39,164 bases of DNA. It comes from an uncultured Saprospiraceae bacterium. GTDB lineage: Bacteria > Bacteroidota > Bacteroidia > Chitinophagales > Saprospiraceae. Where the stretch lies: contig CALCMV010000157.1 of assembly GCA_937967535.1 (NCBI GenBank), positions 1 to 39,164 of the forward strand. The letters are read 5' to 3'. This document shows positions 35,001-39,164 of the stretch, one piece after another (position 1 is the first letter of the stretch; each line of letters begins with the position of its first letter). Made by a program: the position numbers and the translations under genes. A model generated the notes under the pieces. That model was not told the origin of the DNA and did not search any database. It saw only the letters and a list, made by a program, of their open reading frames with translations.

Positions 35001-35105
35001 AAAAGTGTCAGACAACCCCTTAGCACCTTCGTATATATGCTCGAATTTAGCATCAACAACAGACCACCGGAATTTTTGAAGGGAGATGTGGTGCTGATAA
35101 GATGA
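29058..35105 (+). CDS. Giant repetitive T9SS-secreted adhesin (PKD-like and SprB repeats, type B signal)
   Basis: 2015 residues with a signal peptide (MKQVYTLLLLLLFALTIVSN). About nine PKD/Ig-like repeats of 83-89 residues follow (29140-31490), each with an EVCDEN-type Cys near the start and a second Cys in WTIxRGGC. About twelve SprB-type repeats follow, alternating two kinds (31490-34590; xGGSDGxIxI and CxxxDGSITI). One more PKD-like domain follows, then a C-terminal gliding/CHU_C type B signal: VPTGFTPNGDGNNDTFFPE, WNRWGEKVYDNPAPPGWDGT, LKGDVVLIR. Such proteins are exported by T9SS and remain at the surface, where SprB-like proteins act as adhesins in gliding. Its leader is nearly G-free. 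It ends at a strong terminator and has no cotranscribed partner. Confidence 0.93.
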   Translation: MKQVYTLLLLLLFALTIVSNAHAQCDAVILTPDQTEVCDNFFMVSAQEPAGNFTGQWTGPGNTSFADENSPSTFITNLNPGPNTVVWSIFDASGTICNSMSITLINNEVTTTPIITTDNNQEVCDENNFQIAANTNLNPGEVGSWSSNIPGVTFLPNVNNPNATANNLAPGNNVIFWTIRKEGCSANPASITVINNEVITEPEIEPFSVLISCETDGFDDIFANLTNQLIPGETGTWTGPPGVTFSPNSESPTIDGLLPGANELTWTISRGGCPVKTTSVTLVNDMVMTDAQILTSAQEVCDENDFSIEGNTPANGETGTWTGPAGVTFSDPNSPTSTVNGLQPGDNEICWTISRGNCPPTQACVIITNNEVTTTSSISTADGQEVCDENGFMVSANAPAPGETGTWSGPAGVTFMPNANSPDATVNNLPSGTSTLCWTITRGGCDDTATESCIDVTNNEVNTTAAISTQNGQEVCDENGFMVSANTPASGETGTWSGPAGVTFMPNANSPDATVNNLPPGTSTLCWTITRGGCDDTATEACIEVTNNEVTSVSAIGTANGQEVCNEDNFAADANVPADGETGTWSGPPGVTFSPNANAPSVVVNGLPTGTSTLCWTITRGGCDDTTSESCIDVMNNEVLTQSAIATTSGQETCDSDTFMVEGNAPQGNETGTWTGPPGVTFDPNENSPNATVIGLPLGTSTLTWTISNGGCPATSAEISVLNNEPTQPEISTSGGQAICDIESFTLEANTPATGETGVWTGPAGVIYLPNINSPTVTVSNLPPGDNDFTWTISQGGCSLSDVVTVTTFSTPVGTTTISDVTVVDGNDGEIAICINGGTSPYDVTWMPNEGDLAPVAGPCDANFEITGLTENVYTIFITDANGCNDTIPNVAVSGPICDNFNIGLVTTVGETCNDTQDGSITIEVLGAQGDITYSIGNGIPDVTTSDNPFTFTDLPAGSYNLFVQDERLCPDSFISNPVVVTEPNPLTVSTSVTDLGTIGGSDGAVCITVEGGTAPYTITSDCGTVMSGAGSCGGDFHIPNLMDVTCEITIVDATGECTVMTSATVSPPTCDLSINGDPIVSQVNCFNGNDGSITVNASSMGGGIQYSIDGGDTFMSGASPFTFDNLPAGTYNLVLGDALNCMTSFANNPIVLNNPPELIVTTDTIRTTTVGGNDGIIDICIMGGTPNFTVEYTPNTGFLTSVQGNCDANFQILGLIEGQYDITVTDANGCVFNISETVEGPDCSSFTIGQVLAENESCNEADDGSITIEVLSAIGEITYSVGNGIEDVVTNTNPFTFENLPEGEYIVFVVDEVGCSNSFISNPVIITAPEALSLSADLTNVSVLGGSDGAIEISVTGGTGPFTAIINGASQMTSADGNFVFSNLPAGEYEIVVTDANGCEISTTQTLNDPSCVLEVTDVMTTPASCAGFADGTITITSTSDNPPIEYTIDGVNFQASNVFTGLTAGEYTIGISDAVNCTATFSGNPVVVGEPAALNILPTILNVSALGANNGRVILCINGGSPDYTVSIDPPAGTITETMGSCDADFEITDLPPGEYVVTISDANGCEVIIDAPIEEPDCSGFMVTDVIPMDNNCNVSSQSNPDPDGTIEIFVTGGEPPYDYSIFGGANSINFADTSFLFTGLNVGTYTILVTDASNCAVGFVETVEIGEPELLVAPPTIIEPSVVGASDGEICLSPSGGIPPYTVMASCGTVIEGPGQQCGGDFHIAGLSAGQCDILVIDANLCEASGTIILEDPPCDQFGISAVSSENACFGVADGEITINIMGGIPPYQYSTDGGATTQTSNDMSFTFSGLAPGTYDIFVSDMVLCTEDFADQIVIEEIAEFEVDAGMDATVEIGESIELNATSSEAGDYEWMPADDLDDPFSANPTATPMDVGDITYEVTLTTPDGCTASDEVRITVEDNSTVVVPTGFTPNGDGNNDTFFPEINGNVDVLSFTVWNRWGEKVYDNPAPPGWDGTYKSVRQPLSTFVYMLEFSINNRPPEFLKGDVVLIR
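29140..31490 (+). repeat. Nine tandem PKD/Ig-like protein repeats
   Basis: Period 83-89 codons. Units at 30204-30470, 30471-30737 and 30738-31004 have an exact 267-bp period; the first two share a 44-base identical stretch, so they duplicated or were converted recently. The other units are more diverged. Confidence 0.85.
31490..34590 (+). repeat. Six dimeric SprB-type super-repeats
   Basis: Two repeat kinds alternate strictly. Kind I opens with a GGSDG/GGNDG-type turn and has CDANFEI or CGGDF then DANGC. Kind II opens with Cys, then CxxxxDGSITI, YSI(D/G)G and LPAGTYN, and ends in NPVV(I/V)xEP. Starts of kind I lie near 31490, 32010, 32530, 33050, 33540 and 34075, giving a dimer period of about 520 bp. 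Confidence 0.8.
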
Positions 35106-35138
35106 TGTACCAAATCTGTACTAAATTTATAGAAATAG

Positions 35139-35171
35139 AAATGCCGAACATGATTGTGTTCGGCATTTTTA
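35139..35171 (+). terminator. Intrinsic terminator of the giant adhesin
   Basis: A perfect 12-bp stem (AAATGCCGAACA, 35139-35150, with 35157-35168), a 6-base loop and TTTTT; it lies 34 bases after the stop. Confidence 0.93.
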
Positions 35172-35226
35172 TTTCTTAGAATAATGAGTGAATGAATAAT
35201 TAATGCGCCAATGTGATAATTCAGAG

Positions 35227-35282
35227 TATCGGGATGCAATTTAATTGATTGTAAAAAAACATGAACCATGAACTATGAACCT
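35227..35282 (+). repeat. Dispersed repeat, copy 2 (inverted partner at 10800-10860)
   Basis: ATCGGGATGCAATTTAAT followed by GATTGTAAAAAAA and three ATGAAC/ATGAAC-like units, in the same order as the minus strand of 10800-10860, 24 kb away. Confidence 0.65.
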
Positions 35283-35352
35283 CTTTAAATAACTAATTTC
35301 AAATCAAAAAAACCGTTCAAATGTTGATATTATTATTTAAACTATTCTAATC

Positions 35353-35382
35353 AAAAAAAAACGTGCGAGCAAGCTCGCACGT
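35353..35382 (-). terminator. Intrinsic terminator of the type A T9SS cargo gene
   Basis: Stem ACGTGCGAGC (35361-35370) with GCTCGCACGT (35373-35382); on the minus strand it is followed by a run of T (A-run on plus, 35353-35361). It lies about 70 bases after the stop at 35454. Confidence 0.85.
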
Positions 35383-35453
35383 CCGCAGTTGATTAATGTG
35401 AGGCATATTAATTTAAAATATAATTATTTATACGCCTTTTTGTTTAATAAAGT

Positions 35454-36599
35454 TTAAATTTTAACAAATTTCTTTGCAATCCATTCTCCTTCAATCAGGG
35501 TATTGAAAAAATAAACGCCTTGTGAGAAATTAGATACATCAAAGCGATAAGTCGGATTATTGGAGATAGGTCTTGTTTGTGTTTCGAGGATGCGTCCGTT
35601 GACATCCGTAATGATGATTTGTGCATCAGATTGAACCGGAATATTGAGATATTGCACCGTAATAAAATCATTTGCAACCGTAGGCAACAACTGAATATCG
35701 TAGCGACTTTCAGGCTCATTGACATTCGTAACTACTTCACTGACAGTGACATATACGTTTGCCGTAGCACACTGACCATTCGTATCACAGATGCGATACT
35801 CAAATGGCGCAACCTCGCCTACAAAACCACTCGCAGGTTCGAGCAATAATTCGCCGGGATTGTTGCTTGCCGTTACCGTCATTTGCTGTGCAGGCGGCGT
35901 ACTTAGCAGACTAAAAGTACTCATATCCAAATCATCATTAAGGTCAATATCATTATCCAATACATTGACGCTCATAGATTCATTGGGCAATGCGCTGATG
36001 AAATCATCGAAAGCAGTAGGCGCAACCGAGCAAAAATCGTAGAAACAAATATCGAGGTCTGCATAATTACCCTCTTGTACAACGTACAAACCGCCATCAT
36101 ACTTCTCTACCACAACGGTATTCGGATAATGCACCTCAGCATAAGTGTGCCAAGATAGATTCAGGCACTTGGTCGGGTCTGCAATATCAAATTGCAGTCT
36201 GCCTACGCTTGTCCAATCCGAAGCACTGACAAGCATCCCCGCATCACTCTGCAATTCAACATTATACGACAATACTGTGTCGATACTTCCCACTAAAGAA
36301 TGTGAGCTATACAAAACAACCGTACCATCAGGCAATTGGGTAACGCCAGCCAAGTCCAACTCTTCGAGAATAACCGGATTAGCAACGGCATTTCTGGAAA
36401 AAGACATTCGGTAATTTTGTTCCGCTACATTGAAAGTCGAACCATTGTCACTCGCTTTGAGTGTAATGTCTGCACTGACTTTCATGTTTCCGCAATCCAC
36501 CTCATTGAGCAGAAAGTGGAGGTCAAATTGACCTATCTGAGCATTAGCTTGTGAGAGTAACATGCACAAGCAAGCAGTTAAGTACAAATACTTACTCAT
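35454..36599 (-). CDS. T9SS type A secreted protein with Ig-like 'VLDNDID' domain
   Basis: 381 residues. A signal peptide (MSKYLYLTACLCMLLSQANA) precedes an N-domain (22-190) of beta-rich sequence with four or five Cys (LLNEVDCGNMKVSADITLKA, LDICFYDFCSV). A cadherin/Big_9-like domain (about 193-290) has SVNVLDNDIDLND and FEYRICDTNGQCATANVYV. The C-terminal ~80 residues, from YDIQLLPTVANDF to GEWIAKKFVKI, form a type A T9SS signal. The protein is probably released or surface-attached through the OM. It is monocistronic, converges with the giant adhesin gene, and no specific activity is visible. Confidence 0.85.
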   Translation of the reverse strand: MSKYLYLTACLCMLLSQANAQIGQFDLHFLLNEVDCGNMKVSADITLKASDNGSTFNVAEQNYRMSFSRNAVANPVILEELDLAGVTQLPDGTVVLYSSHSLVGSIDTVLSYNVELQSDAGMLVSASDWTSVGRLQFDIADPTKCLNLSWHTYAEVHYPNTVVVEKYDGGLYVVQEGNYADLDICFYDFCSVAPTAFDDFISALPNESMSVNVLDNDIDLNDDLDMSTFSLLSTPPAQQMTVTASNNPGELLLEPASGFVGEVAPFEYRICDTNGQCATANVYVTVSEVVTNVNEPESRYDIQLLPTVANDFITVQYLNIPVQSDAQIIITDVNGRILETQTRPISNNPTYRFDVSNFSQGVYFFNTLIEGEWIAKKFVKI

Positions 36600-37068
36600 T
36601 TGAAAAAATATTTCTTAAATTATTATAAAATATGATTCGTACAGTTTTTGAGGATTTAGCAGATGGTGAGAATAGTGGATTGTTGGGGAATTTTTTTAAG
36701 ACTCTGACATCTGGCAGCAAAGCGGTCTGGCTTCTAAAAGTTTTAATATAAAACTAGCGATAATACTGATTGTTAGAAATTTTATTACGCAAAAATTAGT
36801 GCTTTTTATACAAACTCCAATTTCTTTGCTTTGTGGTCGGTATTCATACCATAAATCATAAAATAGTGACGCGGTAGACCTAAGAGTTGTCGTGTTTTTT
36901 AGTATTATTTTTATGCAAATGCTGTATAATTTTTGGCGTGTTTAATTTTCATACAAAAGAAGCCGTCCAAATGTTGTTTTTATTTTCTTAGTTCAATGTC
37001 TTCGCCAAATTTCAAACTAAAGAAACTATTAGCTTATTTTTCCGTTAATTATTGGTGAAAAATGGTAC

Positions 37069-37419
37069 TATACTGTGAACGGTATAAATTTCGGAAAATA
37101 TCAGTTTTTCCGAATGAACCCGTAATGACTGCTTTAGCTGTCAAGTGCATTATTATTTTTATTTATAAAAAATTTAAAAACAATAATTTATAGATTTATT
37201 TTTATTTCACTTGACAGCTAAACAGGCTGACCGGGAACTCGTACAGGCGATTTCAATCGCCATGTTTAGTATAATTTTTATTTATAATTCACTGTAAATA
37301 AATGTTATACGAATTTTGTTTATTTTTTACATGGCGAATGAATTCGCCTGTACGGTATTCGCGGTCAGCCTGTAAAGCAGTCATTACAGTTTTCCGAAAT
37401 TTATGCCGTTCACAGTATA
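37069..37419. repeat. 351-bp nested palindromic element (three-way junction)
   Basis: The outer arms 37069-37098 and 37390-37419 are 30 bases with one G-T pair. A second stem pairs 37122-37136 with 37373-37387 (15 of 15). Inside are two hairpins: 37136-37147 with 37208-37219 (12 bp, 60-base AT loop), and 37224-37265 with 37329-37371 (AGGCTGACCG, CGTACAGGCGA and TCGCCATGT blocks). Each arm of the second also contains its own small palindrome (GGCGATTTCAATCGCC and GGCGAATGAATTCGCC). The element has no ORF. Its ends read TATACTGTGAAC and GTTCACAGTATA, consistent with a MITE using TA target sites. Confidence 0.85.
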
Positions 37420-37487
37420 AAATAAATAATCCATTTTCAATGAATTATGAAAATGAAAGTGTCGCTTAGTTCAGTCCAACCACTTAA
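37420..37487 (-). repeat. Dispersed 69-bp repeat, copy B (inverted partner at 23056-23124)
   Basis: The reverse complement matches 23056-23124, including 31 identical bases. It abuts the right end of the nested palindromic element directly, so it may be part of the same insertion or its target. Confidence 0.85.
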
Positions 37488-37567
37488 TATTATTAAAGCA
37501 ATAGCAACTTTCGGAAGAAATCAACAAAGAACAAAGAACGTGATTAGTTACAAATTATTTTTATCAT

Positions 37568-38971
37568 ATGTCAAATAAAATTCTTCGTAAAGCCAGTATC
37601 ATCTTGGGTTTGATTTTGTTGGTGGCTGGCATTGCCATCAGCAATAAAATAGCCAATCGAAAAGCACCTCAAAAACAACAGACCGCCGCCAAACCCGGCA
37701 TCAATTATGTACAAGCCATCACTGCAAAAAACGATGCCATACAATCGCAAGTAGGTATCAACGGCATGTTGACTGCCAAGAAAAAAATCGAAATGTATGC
37801 GGATGTATCAGGCACACTAAAGCCTACACAAAAGGATTTCAGAGAAGGCGTATACTACGATGAAGGCGAAATTATGATGGTGATAGACGACGAAGAAGCC
37901 CGCTTCAATCTTGAAGCCCAAAAGAGCCAACTCAAAGCCTCCGTCACCGCTTTTATTGATGACATCAACGATACCCAACAACGGCTCAATCTGCAAGCAC
38001 AAAAGAGTCGTTTGAAGGGCTTGATTTTGTCGGTTTTATACGACTTGGAAAGCGATTTTTCTGATAATTATTTGACATGGAAAAACTACATAGATGCTTT
38101 TGATTTGAATGGAAATATACGCCCGCTACCCAAAGCCCGTACCGACCGCGAACAGTTTTTTGTAGATGCCAGAGGAATCACTGACCAATACCTGAATATC
38201 AAGAGTTTAGAAGAAAGTTTGACCAAATATGACAATTATAATACGGGTAATTATGGTGTGACGGATATTGGAAAATGGAAAAATTATGTAAATGCTTTTG
38301 ATGTCAAAAAATCCGTTGATGCACTGCCCACACCTACAAGCGGACGCGAACAGTTTTTCTATGCTTCCCGCAATCTCGAAAATCAATATCTGAACATCAA
38401 AAGCCGCGAAAAAAACCTGAGCAAATACGTCATTTTCGCGCCCTTCAACGGAGTGGTCACACAATCGGCTATCAATCCGGGTGCATTGGTGCGTGTGGGG
38501 CAAAAATTAGGCGAATTTATCAGTCCCTACACCTACGAATTGACAGCTACTGTACCGCTTGAAGAAGTCGGATTTTTCAGACCGGGCAATACAGTAAAAC
38601 TCACCTCTGATGCTGTGGCAGGGGAGTGGTCGGGCAAAGTAGCGAGAGTCGGAAAAAGCATTGATGCGACCACACAAACACAAAAAATATTCATTCGCGT
38701 ATCGGGTGCCGACCTCAATGAAGGCATGTTTTTGAATGGCTTCGTAGCCACCGAAAAAATCGAAAATGCCATCAGTATACCTCGCAAATTGCTCAATGAC
38801 AATCGCGAATTATATATTATTGAAAATGATAAATTAGCATTAAAACCTATCCAATTGGTCAAATTTGATGGCAATAATGCCATCGTAAAAGGCATTCCCA
38901 ACGATACAAAAGTACTCGCAGCCCCCATACTCGGTGCTTACGAGGGTATGCCGGTGCAAATGATTGAATGA
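37568..38971 (+). CDS. RND efflux membrane fusion protein with internal duplication
   Basis: 467 residues. An N-terminal anchor (ASIILGLILLVAGIAIS) is followed by a biotinyl/lipoyl-like half (about 60-110, KKIEMYADVSGTLKP, GVYYDEGEIMMVIDDEEA), a long helical hairpin, the second lipoyl half (YVIFAPFNGVVTQSAINPG, 287-305), and beta-barrel and membrane-proximal domains (YELTATVPLEEVGFFRPG, VARVGKSIDATTQTQKIFI). This is the periplasmic adaptor of an RND pump. The hairpin contains two homologous 52-residue units (171-222 and 237-288: WKNY, REQFF, QYLNIKS, L(T/S)KY), 66 residues apart, plus a shorter duplication (113-127 and 139-153). An RND pump gene probably follows outside the window. Confidence 0.88.
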   Translation: MSNKILRKASIILGLILLVAGIAISNKIANRKAPQKQQTAAKPGINYVQAITAKNDAIQSQVGINGMLTAKKKIEMYADVSGTLKPTQKDFREGVYYDEGEIMMVIDDEEARFNLEAQKSQLKASVTAFIDDINDTQQRLNLQAQKSRLKGLILSVLYDLESDFSDNYLTWKNYIDAFDLNGNIRPLPKARTDREQFFVDARGITDQYLNIKSLEESLTKYDNYNTGNYGVTDIGKWKNYVNAFDVKKSVDALPTPTSGREQFFYASRNLENQYLNIKSREKNLSKYVIFAPFNGVVTQSAINPGALVRVGQKLGEFISPYTYELTATVPLEEVGFFRPGNTVKLTSDAVAGEWSGKVARVGKSIDATTQTQKIFIRVSGADLNEGMFLNGFVATEKIENAISIPRKLLNDNRELYIIENDKLALKPIQLVKFDGNNAIVKGIPNDTKVLAAPILGAYEGMPVQMIE

Positions 38972-39164
38972 TTGATTTTTGCTGATTGTAGGATTGCGTT
39001 GGTGATGTAATTTAAATTGGAAGATATACTCTTTTAGGCTAAAAATTAAACATTTTGACGGCGACTTTCACGCTTACTTTTCCCCTTGAAAACAGTTATT
39101 TATCCAGATAAACGCCCGTTTCCAAGAGAAAAATTAAGCGCAAAATTCCCTCGTCAAAAAAGTT
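38972..39164 (+). other. 3' flank of the membrane fusion protein gene
   Basis: A short AT-rich stretch, GATTGATTTTTGCTGATTG low complexity (38974-38992 region), then the large imperfect hairpin at 39049-39163. No gene begins before the window edge. Confidence 0.55.
39049..39163. repeat. ~110-bp imperfect palindrome at the right edge
   Basis: Stem blocks from outside in: TTTTGACG (39053-39060) with CGTCAAAA (39152-39159); CGCTTA with TAAGCG; TTTTC with GAAAA; CTTG with CAAG; and the tip TTTATC-CA-GATAAA. Unpaired bulges separate them. It may be an RNA structure, a dispersed palindromic unit or one end of a larger element cut by the window. Confidence 0.65.

Larger units (their letters stand above)
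36600..37567. other. 970-base gene-free region with palindromic element
   Basis: The left half (36600-37068) is AT-rich with no gene or clear signal; a 14-base match CCGTYCAAATGTTG links 36963 and 35311. The right half holds the nested palindromic element (37069-37419) and a copy of the 69-bp dispersed repeat (37420-37487), followed by about 80 bases of leader for the membrane fusion protein. Confidence 0.65.

Noticed and set aside
36700..36760. Possible tRNA-like sequence around CTGACATCTGGCAGC
   Set aside because: No acceptor stem, anticodon arm or T-loop GTTCRA motif can be formed, so it is not called as an RNA gene.

Overview
The window comes from a Bacteroidota genome, most likely a free-living Saprospiria/Chitinophagia-like lineage. 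The evidence is three type IX secretion (T9SS) cargo proteins with either type A or type B (CHU_C/gliding-type) C-terminal signals, an Oar-type TonB-dependent receptor, a 7TMR-DISM/LytTR two-component pair, a PorE-like TPR-PD40-OmpA protein, leaders without Shine-Dalgarno motifs, and Bacteroidota-type promoters (TTTG then TAnnTTTG).

Layout. 1-966 is the 3' end of leuC. 1.1-5.2 kb is a minus-strand block: an ECF sigma factor, a one-helix anti-sigma candidate, four small envelope proteins (two lipoproteins, one helical membrane protein, one beta-barrel), and a PIN-domain toxin with its antitoxin. 5.5-8.3 kb is a LytS/LytR-like pair. 8.5-10.1 kb encodes a membrane-anchored papain-like peptidase. 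11-13.2 kb holds a DciA-like protein and a long acyl-CoA dehydrogenase, converging on a bidirectional terminator. 13.4-17.2 kb is a T9SS metalloprotease split into two frames at an A9 run, with 10-bp tandem repeats across its start. 17.4-20.1 kb holds cinA and a 2-oxoacid dehydrogenase E2. 20.7-26.7 kb holds the PorE-like protein and the TonB receptor. 27-28.6 kb is a headless RHS tip carrying an HExxH toxin-like domain, followed by a lipoprotein that is probably its immunity protein. 29-35.1 kb encodes a 2015-residue repetitive adhesin with a type B signal. 35.5-36.6 kb is a type A T9SS cargo. 37.6-39 kb is an RND membrane fusion protein with an internal duplication.

The intergenic DNA is unusually structured. 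It holds a 40-bp perfect palindrome, a ~350-bp nested palindromic element at 37.07-37.42 kb, a ~110-bp imperfect hairpin at the right edge, several dispersed repeats present in inverted orientation 14-25 kb apart, and G-free simple-sequence leaders directly before start codons.

The best candidates for something new are (1) the split metalloprotease with two frame-determining sequences, (2) the RHS-zincin/lipoprotein-immunity cassette, (3) the nested palindromic element, and (4) the higher-order repeat architecture of the giant adhesin. All functions are inferred from sequence alone; no database search was run.
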